DNA of 64,000 nucleotides from Streptococcus mitis (GCF_002860865.1 NZ_PKIE01000006.1:1-64000), one strand, 5' to 3'. Shown: positions 38,968 through 48,379, counted from the first letter of the stretch. Notes: generated by a model from the letters alone, not told the origin. Made by a program: numbers and translations.

Positions 38968-39708
38968 TTAGCTTAAATGGAAAATTAAAATACCGGCTGC
39001 AACGGCAACATTCAAACTCTCCGCCTGCCCCTTCATGCTAATATGGACCAATTGATCTGCACTTTCAGCCATGAGGGGACTAATTCCTTGACCCTCATTT
39101 CCCATAACCAAGACAAACTGATCTAAATGAGGCAAGTCACGATAGTCTTTAGAATCCTTGGAAAGAGTGGTCGCTAGGACTGAAATACCCGCTTTTTTAG
39201 CTTCCTCGAGAAGCGCTTGACTCGACATCCGATAAATTGGTAGATGGAAATGACTTCCTTGCATGGAACGTAGGGTCTTGAGACTATAGATGTCTGCCGA
39301 CTTATCTGAAACAATCACTCCTGTAAAGCCTGCTGCATCCGCAGTCCGAATGATTGTTCCCACATTACCAGGATCTTGCACATCTTCCAAAAACAGGAAC
39401 TTGCCCTGACTAAAGTCAGCTTGTCCAACTTCTTCTTTTTGAACCACGGCAACAATGCCCTGTGGAGTCTGAGAATCCGCCAAATCTAGCAAAATATCCT
39501 CTGACACCCAGACAGTTTGCGGAAACGAGGCTAACTGTTCTCGATAACTTTCTAGGGCAAAGATTTTCTCAATCGTCACTCCAGCTTGAACAGCTTCTTC
39601 AAACAAGTGCCAGCCTTCAATCAAATAAGCAGACTTGCGGTATTTTTTTTGGTGTAATTTCTTGGCATTTTTTACCACAGAATTGGCTTTTGAGGTTATA
39701 ATAGTCAT
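38968..39708 (-). CDS. SpoU/TrmH family RNA 2'-O-methyltransferase
   Basis: A 246-residue SPOUT methyltransferase. The N-terminal substrate-binding domain (TSKANSVVKNAKKLHQKKYRKS...) is followed by the knot motifs FLEDVQDPGNVGTIIRTADAAG, LVMGNEGQGIS and MKGQAESLNVAVAAGI. It modifies tRNA or 23S rRNA; the target is not clear. ATG 39708 gives the usual streptococcal length; it is divergent from acyP with a very short shared promoter region (TATAAT-like). Confidence 0.88.
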   Translation of the reverse strand: MTIITSKANSVVKNAKKLHQKKYRKSAYLIEGWHLFEEAVQAGVTIEKIFALESYREQLASFPQTVWVSEDILLDLADSQTPQGIVAVVQKEEVGQADFSQGKFLFLEDVQDPGNVGTIIRTADAAGFTGVIVSDKSADIYSLKTLRSMQGSHFHLPIYRMSSQALLEEAKKAGISVLATTLSKDSKDYRDLPHLDQFVLVMGNEGQGISPLMAESADQLVHISMKGQAESLNVAVAAGILIFHLS

Positions 39709-39741
39709 AGAAATATTATAACACAATCAAAGGGGTTTGGT

Positions 39742-40020
39742 ATGAAAAAGGTTAGAATGATTGCCCAAGGTAGGGTGCAGGGAGTCGGCTTTCGTTGGGG
39801 TGTTTACAGCTTGGCACTTGAAATTGGTGGCATCACAGGTCGAGTATGGAATAACGACGATGGCACAGTCGAAATCTTAGCTCAAGCAGACTCATCTGCT
39901 ACCATGGCAAAATTTATCCAAGAAATCCGCAAAGGACCCACACCTTTTTCAAAAGTCAGCTACTTAGATGTCAAACTGAGCAACTTTCCTCCCTACCCTG
40001 ACTTTAAAATCGCAAATTAG
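39742..40020 (+). CDS. acyP: Acylphosphatase
   Basis: A 92-residue enzyme with the signature GRVQGVGFRWGVYSLALEIG (residues 10-29; catalytic Arg in GFRW) and the WNNDDGTVEI motif with the catalytic Asn. It hydrolyses acyl phosphates. It is followed 77 bp later by yidC2. Confidence 0.93.
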   Translation: MKKVRMIAQGRVQGVGFRWGVYSLALEIGGITGRVWNNDDGTVEILAQADSSATMAKFIQEIRKGPTPFSKVSYLDVKLSNFPPYPDFKIAN

Positions 40021-40097
40021 GTCTCTAGAACTATTGTATATTTTGTAAAAAAACAGTAGAATAGAAAGGTATAATTTTTAAAGAAGGAATAAAAACA

Positions 40098-41024
40098 GTG
40101 AAATCTATTAAACGTTTTGCACTCTCGGCTATGGGAGTGTCTATGTTGCTTGTCTTGACTGGCTGTGTTAGCGTCGATAAAGCCACAGGAAAGCCAATAG
40201 GATTTATTTGGAATACTATCGGAGCGCCTATGGCTGAAGCTATCAAGTACTTCGCTACTGATAAAGGTCTAGGCTTCGGTGTCGCTATCATCATCGTAAC
40301 CATTATCGTGCGCTTGATTATCTTGCCACTTGGTATCTACCAATCATGGAAGGCAACGCTTCACTCTGAAAAGATGAACGCCCTCAAGCACGTCCTTGAG
40401 CCACACCAAACACGTCTCAAAGAAGCAACTACTCAAGAAGAAAAACTCGAAGCCCAACAAGCTCTCTTTGCCGCTCAAAAAGAACACGGCATCAGCATGT
40501 TTGGTGGTGTAGGATGTTTCCCTATCCTCCTTCAAATGCCTTTCTTCTCTGCAATTTACTTTGCTGCCCAACATACTGAAGGTGTTGCTCAAGCAAGTTA
40601 CCTAGGAATTCCTCTAGGCTCTCCAAGTATGATTTTAGCTGCCTGCGCTGGTGTCCTTTACTATCTTCAATCACTCCTTTCACTTCACGGAGTAGAAGAT
40701 GAAACGCAAAGAGATCAAATCAAGAAAATGGCTTACGTGAGCCCAGTCATGATTGCCGGCTTCTCCCTCATCTCACCAGCTAGTGTCACTCTTTATTGGG
40801 TTGTCGGTGGTTTCATGATGATTCTCCAACAGTTTATCGTCAACTATATCGTTCGTCCAAAACTTCGCAAAAAAGTCCGTGAAGAACTGGCGAAGAATCC
40901 ACCAAAAGCAAGTGCTTTCTCTAAACCAAGTGGACGAAAAGACGTTACCCCTGAACAACCAACTGCTATCACAAGCAAGAAAAAACACAAAAATCGCAAC
41001 GCTGGAAAACAACGTTCGAGATAA
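40098..41024 (+). CDS. yidC2: Membrane protein insertase YidC2 (Oxa1 family)
   Basis: A 308-residue lipoprotein insertase. GTG start after AAGAAGGAAT; the signal peptide ends in the lipobox VLTGC (Cys 23), followed by five membrane spans and the Oxa1 motif GCFPILLQMPFFSAIY. The highly basic tail (KKKHKNRNAGKQRSR) is typical of the YidC2 type that binds ribosomes for co-translational insertion. Streptococci carry a second YidC elsewhere. Confidence 0.92.
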   Translation: MKSIKRFALSAMGVSMLLVLTGCVSVDKATGKPIGFIWNTIGAPMAEAIKYFATDKGLGFGVAIIIVTIIVRLIILPLGIYQSWKATLHSEKMNALKHVLEPHQTRLKEATTQEEKLEAQQALFAAQKEHGISMFGGVGCFPILLQMPFFSAIYFAAQHTEGVAQASYLGIPLGSPSMILAACAGVLYYLQSLLSLHGVEDETQRDQIKKMAYVSPVMIAGFSLISPASVTLYWVVGGFMMILQQFIVNYIVRPKLRKKVREELAKNPPKASAFSKPSGRKDVTPEQPTAITSKKKHKNRNAGKQRSR

Positions 41025-41027
41025 GAA

Positions 41028-41061
41028 GAAAAAGGCTTAGCTAGTTTGCTAAGTCTTTTTG
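41028..41061 (+). terminator. Terminator of yidC2
   Basis: AAAGGCTTAGC and GCTAAGTCTTTTT arms with a short loop, starting 4 bp after the stop. Confidence 0.85.
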
Positions 41062-41067
41062 CAAGTC

Positions 41068-41217
41068 ATACTCTTCGAAAATCTCTTCAAACCACGTCAG
41101 CTTCGCCTTGCCGTATATATGTTACTGACTTCGTCAGTTCTATCCACAACCTCAAAACCATGTTTTGAGCAGCCTGCGGCTAGCTTCCTAGTTTGCTCTT
41201 TGATTTTCATTGAGTAT
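41068..41217 (+). repeat. BOX element, boxA-boxB-boxC
   Basis: The only full three-part BOX here: boxA (ATACTCTTCGAAAATC ... TTCGCCTTGCCGTA), boxB (ATGTTACTGACTTCGTCAGT ... CTCAAAACCATGTTTTGAG) and boxC ending TTTCATTGAGTAT. The inserted IS begins 3-4 bp after it. Confidence 0.92.
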
Positions 41218-41301
41218 CAAAAGCCCGATGTTTCCATCGAGCCTACTGAAAAAGTCATTAAATTGATGGCTTTTTTGTTATACTAGAGATGAGGTGAAAT
41301 A

Positions 41302-42759
41302 ATGCTTGATAATCAGTTAACTATGGATGTCAGTCCTTATTCTAGTTTGTATGATATCGTGGTTCCTAAAACCCACTTTTTACGTCAGCTAACTGAACTC
41401 TGTGATTTTAGCTTTATTTATGATGAACTAGAAAAGAATTATCGTCCCGATTTTGGGCGTAAAGCTTATTCACCGATTATGATGTTCAAATATCTCTTGT
41501 TAAAAGATATTTATAAGTTATCAGATGTAGATGTGGTAGGACGTTCCTTGTCAGATATGGCCTTTAAATTTTTTCTTGGTCTAGCTCCTGAGGATTCTGT
41601 TATCGAGCCATCCTCTTTGACAAAATTTAGAAAGCTAAGAATTAAAGATGATAAACTGCTTGATGTATTGATTCAGAAGTCTGTTCAAATTGCACTCGAA
41701 CATAACTTGATTAAGAGTAAAATCCTCATTGTGGATGCCACTCACACCAAATCTCATTATAATCATAAGAAACCCCAAGAAATCCTTAGAGAGCGTTCAA
41801 AAGCTTTACGTAAAACAATTTATCAACATTCAGAAGATATCAAAATAGAATTTCCAAAGAAACCTCAGGAAGATAACCTCGAAGCAGAGTTGACCTATAC
41901 AGAGGAATTAATGGCTGTGGTTGAAAAACACGAGGAACTCTTAGCCCTACCGGCTGTGTCTCAAAAGTTCAATTACCTAAAAGAGGCTGTCGAGGACGAC
42001 TTAGAACACTTGGAAGCTTCTGTTAAGGAGGAGGCTAGGCTTGGACATAAGACAGCCGACAGCTCTTTCTATGGATATAAAAGTCATATCGCTATGACGG
42101 ATGAACGGATTATTACTGCTTGTGTGGTCACTTCTGGTGAACAAAGCGATGGGAAATATTTACCTGAGTTATATGCCAAAACAAAGGAAAATAGTCTGGA
42201 CATCGAGACTATTATTGGTGATGCGGCTTATTCAGGAAAGGACAATATTCAACTAGCTCGCAAAGAAAAGATTCATTTGGTGTCAAAACTGAACCCTTCA
42301 GTTTCAAAAGGTTACCGTAAAGAAGAGGATGCGTTTGAATTTAATAAAGATGCAGGGCTATTTGTCTGTCCAGAAGGACACATGGCTGTTCGCAAAGCAA
42401 GGACAGGGAAAAAATATCAAAATAAGAATCAAGTTGTCACTCATTACTTTGACATTGAGAAGTGCAAGAGTTGCCTTTCCAAGGAAGGATGTTATAAGGA
42501 GGGGGCAAAGTCTAAAACTTATTCAATAGCCATTAAGAGTGACGACCATCTTTTCCAGAAGAAATTTCAGGAAACACCTTATTTTAAAGAAATGGCCAGA
42601 CATCGCTATAAAATCGAAGCAAAGAATGCCGAACTAAAACAGAGACATGGCTTTGATGTCGCGAGAGCATCGGGTCTTTTCAGCATGGAGTTACAGGCAG
42701 CCACAACCATCTTCGTGGTCAATATGAAACGAATTATGACCTTAATAAATACAAAATAA
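41302..42759 (+). CDS. IS1182-family transposase
   Basis: A 485-residue DDE transposase. The N-terminal DUF772-type domain (SPIMMFKYLLLKDIYKLSDVD ... SSLTKFRKLRI) precedes the catalytic core: Asp in ILIVDATHTKSHY (near 147), Asp in IIGDAAYSG (near 308) and Glu in YKIEAKNAELK (near 441). A Cys cluster (CKSCLSKEGCYKEG) precedes the third acidic block. No frameshift or stop is present, so it may be active. A GAGGTG ribosome site precedes ATG 41302. Confidence 0.88.
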   Translation: MLDNQLTMDVSPYSSLYDIVVPKTHFLRQLTELCDFSFIYDELEKNYRPDFGRKAYSPIMMFKYLLLKDIYKLSDVDVVGRSLSDMAFKFFLGLAPEDSVIEPSSLTKFRKLRIKDDKLLDVLIQKSVQIALEHNLIKSKILIVDATHTKSHYNHKKPQEILRERSKALRKTIYQHSEDIKIEFPKKPQEDNLEAELTYTEELMAVVEKHEELLALPAVSQKFNYLKEAVEDDLEHLEASVKEEARLGHKTADSSFYGYKSHIAMTDERIITACVVTSGEQSDGKYLPELYAKTKENSLDIETIIGDAAYSGKDNIQLARKEKIHLVSKLNPSVSKGYRKEEDAFEFNKDAGLFVCPEGHMAVRKARTGKKYQNKNQVVTHYFDIEKCKSCLSKEGCYKEGAKSKTYSIAIKSDDHLFQKKFQETPYFKEMARHRYKIEAKNAELKQRHGFDVARASGLFSMELQAATTIFVVNMKRIMTLINTK

Positions 42760-42800
42760 CCGAGGAACTCGCTCAAATTAACGAGAGATTCCTCGGTTTT
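42760..42800 (+). terminator. Terminator at the 3' end of the IS transposase
   Basis: CCGAGGAA and TTCCTCGG arms with an inner CTCG/CGAG pair, followed by TTTTC, starting at the transposase stop codon. Confidence 0.75.
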
Positions 42801-42859
42801 CATTTCATTAAAAGTAAGAGACCTATTTTTCAGTGGACTCGTTTCCATCAGGCTTCTTT

Positions 42860-43654
42860 TTATCCATGTACACGTTTCATATAGTCTTGGTAACTTTCGG
42901 TATCCATGAGTTTTTTAGCGTTCTTGACTCGGTCTGCTGTTGGTGGTTTAACCCCTTCGAGGGAATATGGAATTCCCAGTTCACGCCACTTGAATTCTCC
43001 CATGGTGTGATAAGGTAGAATTTCAAACTTATCAACATTTTTGAGGGTCTTGACGAACTTACCAAGTTCAATCAAGTCGTCGTCTCTGTCTGTCAATCCT
43101 GGAACTAGTACGTGGCGAATCCAGACAGGTTTTCCAATATCTGATAGATACTGGGCACAAGCCAAGATATTTTTATTGGTTTGGCTAGTGACAATCTTAT
43201 GCTGTGCTTCATTGATTTCCTTGATATCCAAGAGAACCAAGTCAGTGACAGCCATGAGTTTGTCAAACTTCTCAAGGTAACGTGGTTTATTACGGAAAGG
43301 AAGGGCACAGGTGTCCAAGGTACAGTGGATTCCTTGTTCCTTAGCCTTAGTGAAGAGGGCAATCAGGAAATCAATCTGCAAGAGGGCTTCTCCTCCACTG
43401 ACAGTGATTCCTCCCTTGTCTCCCCAGAAACCGCGGTAACGCAAGGCTTCTGTCAAGACATCATCTACCGTCCGTTCACGTGATTTATTGGACTCCATAG
43501 CCCAAGTGTCCGGGTTATGGCAATACTGGCAACGCATGTGACAGCCCTGCAAAAAGACAATAAAGCGAATACCAGGGCCATCTACCGCCCCAAAACTTTC
43601 TGTCGAATGCACCATTCCTGTCACTTGTCCATAATCAATTGTTTCTTCAGACAT
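42860..43654 (-). CDS. pflA: Pyruvate formate-lyase-activating enzyme
   Basis: A 264-residue radical SAM enzyme that installs the glycyl radical on pyruvate formate-lyase under anaerobiosis. The [4Fe-4S] motif CHMRCQYCHNPD (33-44, CxxxCxxC) and the GGITVSGGEALLQ segment are present. The IS right end lies within about 5 bp of its stop codon, so its native 3' UTR and terminator have been displaced. Confidence 0.92.
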   Translation of the reverse strand: MSEETIDYGQVTGMVHSTESFGAVDGPGIRFIVFLQGCHMRCQYCHNPDTWAMESNKSRERTVDDVLTEALRYRGFWGDKGGITVSGGEALLQIDFLIALFTKAKEQGIHCTLDTCALPFRNKPRYLEKFDKLMAVTDLVLLDIKEINEAQHKIVTSQTNKNILACAQYLSDIGKPVWIRHVLVPGLTDRDDDLIELGKFVKTLKNVDKFEILPYHTMGEFKWRELGIPYSLEGVKPPTADRVKNAKKLMDTESYQDYMKRVHG

Positions 43655-43779
43655 ATCGTTACCTTCCTTGAAAACGTTTTATAGTTTTATTATATCATGA
43701 CTTGAAGGAAAAACAAGATTTTTGCCTATTTTTTAGAAAGCAATCTGTTTTTCAATTTCATTTTCAATTACTTATCATT

Positions 43780-45030
43780 TTATTCTTCAAAATCAAAGCC
43801 ATACAAGGTTGCAAAGTAGTCCTCAGGGCGCTCTGCACGGCGGATTTGACGGGCTTTACCTTCTTCGGTATAAAGGATTTCCGCAGAACGAAGTTTGGCG
43901 TTGTACTGGTAGCCCATGGAAAAACCGTGAGCACCTGTATCATGAATTACCAGCAAATCACCGATTTCTGTATGAGGTAGTTCACGATTTACTGCAAATT
44001 TATCATTGTTTTCACAGAGTGAACCAACCACATCTACAACTTCAGCTGGTCCATCTGGATGGGTCACGTTAGTAATATGATGGTATGCTCCGTACATAGC
44101 TGGACGCATGAGGTTGACTGCTGATGCATCCACACCTAGATAGGTACGGTAGGTTTCCTTCTTATGAGTCACTCTTGTAACCAAAGCACCGTGAGGTGCC
44201 AACATAAAACGACCCAATTCGGTGAAAATCTTAACCTGCCCAAGACCTGCTGGCGTAAGGACCTCTTCATACACCTTACGAACTCCCTCACCAATCAAGG
44301 CAATATCATTTGGCTCCTGGTCTGGACGATAGTTGACACCAATACCGCCAGAAAGATTGATAAAGTCTAGCGAAATGCCCAACTTTTCCTTGATTTCAAC
44401 AGCCAATTCAAAAAGCTGACGAGCCAACTCTGGATAATAGAGATGGGTCACGGTATTGGATGCTAGGAAGGAGTGAATCCCAAAAGTCTTGGCTCCTTTT
44501 TCCTTCAAGATGGCAAAAGCTTCAAAGAGCTGGTCCTTGGTCATACCAAACTTGGCTTCTCCAGGATTGTCCATAATGTCTGTCCCCAGTTCAAAAACGC
44601 CTCCAGGATTGTAACGACAAGAAATAATTTCTGGAATGCCTGCTGCACGCTCCAGATGTTCAATATCTTCAAAAGCATCCAAGTTAATGGTCGCACCTAA
44701 TTCACGTGCATAGGCATATTCCTTATCTGGCGTGTTGTTTGAAGAGAACATAATCTCAGAACCAGGGAAATTCAGTTTATGGCTCATCAAAAGTTCCACA
44801 TAACTAGAGCAGTCCACACCACAACCTTCCTCTTGGAGAATTTTCAAAATAGCTGGAGTTGGAGTAGCCTTAACTGCAAAATATTCCTTAAAGCCCTTGT
44901 TCCACGAAAAGGCTTGGTTGACGGCCCTTGCCTTCTCACGAATTCCCTTCTCATCATACAAGTGAAAGGGAGTCGGGAACTCGGCAACAATCGCTTCTAA
45001 GTCTTCTTTATTGATAAATGGTGTTTTCAT
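43780..45030 (-). CDS. lysA: Diaminopimelate decarboxylase
   Basis: A 416-residue PLP enzyme of fold type III making L-lysine from meso-diaminopimelate. The PLP lysine is in YFAVKATPTPAIL (near 54), the glycine-rich loop in INLSGGIGVNYRPDQEP, and the substrate Cys in VGSLCENNDKFA. The closely related carboxynorspermidine decarboxylase is excluded by the DapDC-type motifs, though the call rests on reading only. Confidence 0.85.
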   Translation of the reverse strand: MKTPFINKEDLEAIVAEFPTPFHLYDEKGIREKARAVNQAFSWNKGFKEYFAVKATPTPAILKILQEEGCGVDCSSYVELLMSHKLNFPGSEIMFSSNNTPDKEYAYARELGATINLDAFEDIEHLERAAGIPEIISCRYNPGGVFELGTDIMDNPGEAKFGMTKDQLFEAFAILKEKGAKTFGIHSFLASNTVTHLYYPELARQLFELAVEIKEKLGISLDFINLSGGIGVNYRPDQEPNDIALIGEGVRKVYEEVLTPAGLGQVKIFTELGRFMLAPHGALVTRVTHKKETYRTYLGVDASAVNLMRPAMYGAYHHITNVTHPDGPAEVVDVVGSLCENNDKFAVNRELPHTEIGDLLVIHDTGAHGFSMGYQYNAKLRSAEILYTEEGKARQIRRAERPEDYFATLYGFDFEE

Positions 45031-45057
45031 AAGTTTCCTTCTATTCTATTTGCAAAG

Positions 45058-45086
45058 AAAGGCTGGGACAATCGTTCCAACCTTTA
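45058..45086 (-). terminator. Terminator of purR
   Basis: Minus strand AAAGGTTGGaAC and GTcCCAGCCTTT arms with a GATT loop, followed by CTTTGC. The T-run is weak. Confidence 0.55.
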
Positions 45087-45096
45087 GTTCTATCTC

Positions 45097-45924
45097 TTAT
45101 TTATCTTCGTCAAAGATATTGCCAACCTCAACATCGATGGCTTGGTTCTTGACATCAATATTGGTTACCTTCAAGAGTGACTTGTAATCAAACTGCTTTT
45201 CACGTTCTTCTTGGGCATTGTCCGCAAAGACTGCTACACCTGCCAATTCCGAATCAAACTCACGCAAGAGACTAATCATCCCGTTGACCGTTCCGCCGCC
45301 TTTCAAGAAGTCATCCACAATCAAGACACGGCTTCCTGCCTTGAGACTACGTTTTGAAAGGAACATTTTCTCAATGCGGTCACCACTTGAACCGGATACA
45401 TAGTTGACGCTAACCGTTGAACCTTCGGTAATTTTCAGGTCACGGCGCACAATAACAAAAGGAACATTGAGGACATTGGCAACTGCATTTGCAAGTGGAA
45501 CACCCTTAGTCGCTACTGTCATAACCGCATCAATTTTTTGGTCCATAAAGCTCTTGGCAATAATGCGACCAATATTTTTCAAGATAGCTGGTGTGCTGAG
45601 CAAATCAGACAGATAGATGTAACCACCTGGCAAGATACGGTCACTTTCTGACAACTTGGCACGCAAGTCTTCAACCATTTCCTTAGCATCCTGACTCGAA
45701 ATAGACGGTGTAAAGATAACACCTCCGCCAGCCCCAGTTACAGTCTGAATGTGACCGATTTCGATTTCCTCAAAGGCGCGTTTGATAATCACGATATCTT
45801 CTGAGATAGATGATTTAGCAGATTCATACTTTTCAGCAAAAGTATTGAGACTAGTTAGTTTATAAGGATTATTAATCAAATAGTTGGAAATGACAACCAT
45901 CCGATCACTTCTTCTTAATTTCAT
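45097..45924 (-). CDS. purR: Purine operon regulator PurR (PRTase-type)
   Basis: A 275-residue regulator with an N-terminal winged helix (MKLRRSDRMVVISNYLINNPYK) and a phosphoribosyltransferase-fold domain that senses PRPP (RVLIVDDFLKGGGTVNGMI, near 200-218). In lactic acid bacteria this protein activates purine genes, whereas in Bacillus it represses them. Confidence 0.92.
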   Translation of the reverse strand: MKLRRSDRMVVISNYLINNPYKLTSLNTFAEKYESAKSSISEDIVIIKRAFEEIEIGHIQTVTGAGGGVIFTPSISSQDAKEMVEDLRAKLSESDRILPGGYIYLSDLLSTPAILKNIGRIIAKSFMDQKIDAVMTVATKGVPLANAVANVLNVPFVIVRRDLKITEGSTVSVNYVSGSSGDRIEKMFLSKRSLKAGSRVLIVDDFLKGGGTVNGMISLLREFDSELAGVAVFADNAQEEREKQFDYKSLLKVTNIDVKNQAIDVEVGNIFDEDK

Positions 45925-45944
45925 TTCTTTTTCCTATTCCATTT

Positions 45945-46105
45945 TTATTCAAAAAATCAAAAAGTAAACTAGAAAGCTGGTCGCTGGTGGTTCAAAACAC
46001 TGTTTTGAGATTGTCGATAGAACTGACAAGGTCTGTAATATACCTACATATATACATACGACAAGGCGATGCTACCCTAGTTTGAAGAGATTTTAGAAGA
46101 GTATT
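45945..46105 (-). repeat. Degenerate BOX element (minus orientation)
   Basis: A long, diverged boxC-boxB-boxA unit: AAACTAGAAAGCTGGTCGC, then GTTCAAAACACTGTTTTGAG, then ACGACAAGGCGATGCTACCC, ending AGATTTTAGAAGAGTATTC. Both ends have lost the canonical terminal bases. Confidence 0.75.
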
Positions 46106-46140
46106 CATTTTTGTCTTTTACTTATTATACCATATTCACA

Positions 46141-46178
46141 TAAAAAAACGAACATTCTTGTCCTAAAAAATGCTCATT
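46141..46178 (-). terminator. Terminator of yhaM
   Basis: Minus strand GAGCATT and AATGTTC (one G-U) followed by GTTTTTTT, just after the yhaM stop. Confidence 0.75.
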
Positions 46179-46190
46179 TTTCTTAAATTA

Positions 46191-47132
46191 TTAATCTAAA
46201 TCTGGTTTATAGAAGGAACGATTGTCCATAGCGAAGATTTTATTGGTCATCTCTCCCTTATCCACCAAAGCCAGAGCTGTTGACATCATCATCATGCTTG
46301 CATCCAGATTATCAATCATATGGATAATCTCTGCTTCCATAATACGTGGACGGACCGGGCTTCCATACTCAAGTAAGCCGTGGTGACTGAGGATAACGTG
46401 ACGAAGCAGAACGACTTCTTCCTTGGTATCATCAATACCGAGTTCCATAACTGTCTTGGTAATTTCGCTATCAATTAGAGCGATATGTCCAAGAAGATTA
46501 CCTCGTACTGTATACTCAGTCTGGTCTGGTCCCGTCAACTCGATAACTTTAGCCAAGTCATGCAGCATAATCCCCGCATAGAGCAGACTCTTATTGAGCT
46601 GAGGATAGATCTCGCTAATGGCATCGGCCAAGCGCACCATGGTCGCCGTATGATAGGCCAAGCCCGTTTCAAAGGCATGATGGTTGGTCTTGGCAGCTGG
46701 ATAAGAGTAGAATTCCTTATCATACTTGGTGTAGAGATTTCGGACAATTCGTTGCCAGACAGGATTTTCAATTTTGAAAATCATTTGCGACATGTAGTCA
46801 CGGATTTCCTTGACATCAACTGGTGACTTGACCTTGAAATCAGCTGGATCATTGGGTTCACCAGGTTGAGGCAGGCGGAGAGTAATTTGATTGACTTGAG
46901 GGGTGTTGTTATAAACTTCTCGGCGCCCTTTCATGTGGACAACCTTACCTGCGGTAAAGGCCTCAATGTTATGAGGTTGGGCATCCCAGAGCTTCCCATC
47001 AATCTCGCCACTATCATCTTGGAAGGTAAAGGCTAGGTAGTTTTTCCCAGCTCGAGTTTGCCTCAGGTCAACTGATTTGATTAGGTAAAAGCCTTCAAAC
47101 AGCTCATCTTTTTTCATGTGACTAATCTTCAT
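46191..47132 (-). CDS. yhaM: 3'-5' exoribonuclease YhaM (Cbf1-like)
   Basis: A 313-residue RNase. The N-terminal OB fold (FEGFYLIKSVDLRQTRAGKNYLAF) is followed by an HD domain (TNHHAFETGLAYHTATM, MLHDLAKVIEL, LLRHVILSHHG). It trims RNA 3' ends. ATG 47132 follows GAGGAAGAAT and overlaps the rmuC end by 11 bp. Confidence 0.9.
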   Translation of the reverse strand: MKISHMKKDELFEGFYLIKSVDLRQTRAGKNYLAFTFQDDSGEIDGKLWDAQPHNIEAFTAGKVVHMKGRREVYNNTPQVNQITLRLPQPGEPNDPADFKVKSPVDVKEIRDYMSQMIFKIENPVWQRIVRNLYTKYDKEFYSYPAAKTNHHAFETGLAYHTATMVRLADAISEIYPQLNKSLLYAGIMLHDLAKVIELTGPDQTEYTVRGNLLGHIALIDSEITKTVMELGIDDTKEEVVLLRHVILSHHGLLEYGSPVRPRIMEAEIIHMIDNLDASMMMMSTALALVDKGEMTNKIFAMDNRSFYKPDLD

Positions 47133-48378
47133 ATTCTTCCTCATTTTCTTGGAAATGGAGTAGATCAAGCGCAGGCTCACCTTCTGACAACTCAATGTGA
47201 CGGAGCGTCCGCTCGATAGCAGTGGTACGACGGTTTAATAGTTCATCAATATTGCCAGAGGCATGTTGGAGGTGTTTTTGTGCCTTAACCAGAATGCCAC
47301 CAAACTTGCCAAATTCAGTCTTGACACTAGCAAGAGTCTTGCTAATATGGTCAGCACTTTTTTGGATATTGAGAGTCTTGAAGCCAACTGATAGAGAGTT
47401 AAGCAGGGCTGATAGGGTACTTGGTCCTGCGACAATAATCTGCTCATCCCGCCTCAAATCATCAAAGAAGACAGGATTGCGGACGATTTCTGAGTAGAGA
47501 CCTTCTGTCGGAACAAACAAGATTCCAAAATTGGTCGTCCGAGGCGGTGCTATGTACTTGCTCTTGATATCCTTGGCAAAACGCTTGACACTTGCTAGGA
47601 GTGACTTGCGACAGCGTTCAATCTCGTCCCTATCACCTGCTTCATAGGCTTCTTCTAGACGGTAATAATCTGCTAGTGGAAACTTGGAGTCAATTGGTAG
47701 ATAGACGTACTCTTGGTCGCCTTGTCCAGGTAACTTGATGGCATACTCCACTCGTTCACTAGAGTTTTCAACCGTTGCGTATTCTCGTTCATACTGGGCT
47801 GGTGTCATGATATCTTCGATAATTTGCCCCAGTTGCAATTCACCCAGAATCCCTCGTGTCTTAGTTCCAGAGAGAACCTTATTGAGAGCTCCGACATCGC
47901 GGGCAACAGTCTGCATTTCTCCAAGGCCACGATTGACTGACTCCAGTTGTTTGGAAACTGTCTCAAAGGAAGCCTGCAAGCGCGTCTGCAAGGTCTTTTC
48001 CAACTTTTCCTCGACTGTCTGGCGCATTTGTTCCAAACGTTGCTCATTGGATTCCTGCAAGGCTTGAAGACGTTGGTCCGTCTTGTCTCTGGTTTGGAGG
48101 AGGTTCTCTGTCATTTCTTGACGGACTTGCGTCAATCCTTGATGCAACTCAATTCGCACTTCCTGCAAACGGTCGCTGACAGCTACTTCCAAGTCTTTTT
48201 GGTCCAACTGACTGGCTTGTCTGGCTTGTTCAAAGCGGTAATCCAACTGGTCTGACAAGTGATCTGCCTGATCCTCCAAGTTCTTGGCTAGATGTTTTTC
48301 CTGCTTATCCTGCCTTTGCCAAATCAGAAAGAGGCCAGCTAGGTTGGCAATCAATAATAGAACAAGTAAACTTTCCAT
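47122..48378 (-). CDS. rmuC: DNA recombination protein RmuC homologue
   Basis: A 418-residue protein with an N-terminal membrane span (LLVLLLIANLAGLFLIW), a long coiled coil (about 25-165, rich in Gln/Glu/Leu) and a PD-(D/E)XK-like RmuC domain (GILGELQLGQIIEDIMTPAQYE ... YLPIDSKFPLADYYRLEEAY). RmuC limits inverted-repeat recombination in E. coli. It is one base after the thiN stop. Confidence 0.9.
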   Translation of the reverse strand: MESLLVLLLIANLAGLFLIWQRQDKQEKHLAKNLEDQADHLSDQLDYRFEQARQASQLDQKDLEVAVSDRLQEVRIELHQGLTQVRQEMTENLLQTRDKTDQRLQALQESNEQRLEQMRQTVEEKLEKTLQTRLQASFETVSKQLESVNRGLGEMQTVARDVGALNKVLSGTKTRGILGELQLGQIIEDIMTPAQYEREYATVENSSERVEYAIKLPGQGDQEYVYLPIDSKFPLADYYRLEEAYEAGDRDEIERCRKSLLASVKRFAKDIKSKYIAPPRTTNFGILFVPTEGLYSEIVRNPVFFDDLRRDEQIIVAGPSTLSALLNSLSVGFKTLNIQKSADHISKTLASVKTEFGKFGGILVKAQKHLQHASGNIDELLNRRTTAIERTLRHIELSEGEPALDLLHFQENEEEYED

Positions 48379-48379
48379 C

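Larger units (their letters stand above)
41221..42855 (+). mobile_element. IS1182-like insertion sequence, apparently intact
   Basis: A single transposase gene flanked by imperfect terminal inverted repeats. The outer parts read AAGCCCGATG (41221) and, inverted, AAGCCTGATG (42855-42846). The inner parts read GAGCCTACTGAAAAA (ending 41252-41253) and, inverted, GAGTCCACTGAAAAA (starting 42826), 13 of 15 identical. The insertion lies between the yidC2 terminator plus BOX and the last codon of pflA, only a few bases from each. No clear target duplication was seen. Confidence 0.75.

Noticed and set aside
43780..45030. Lysine riboswitch upstream of lysA
   Set aside because: Only about 65 bp separate lysA from purR on the upstream side, too short for an L-box, and no L-box motif is visible.
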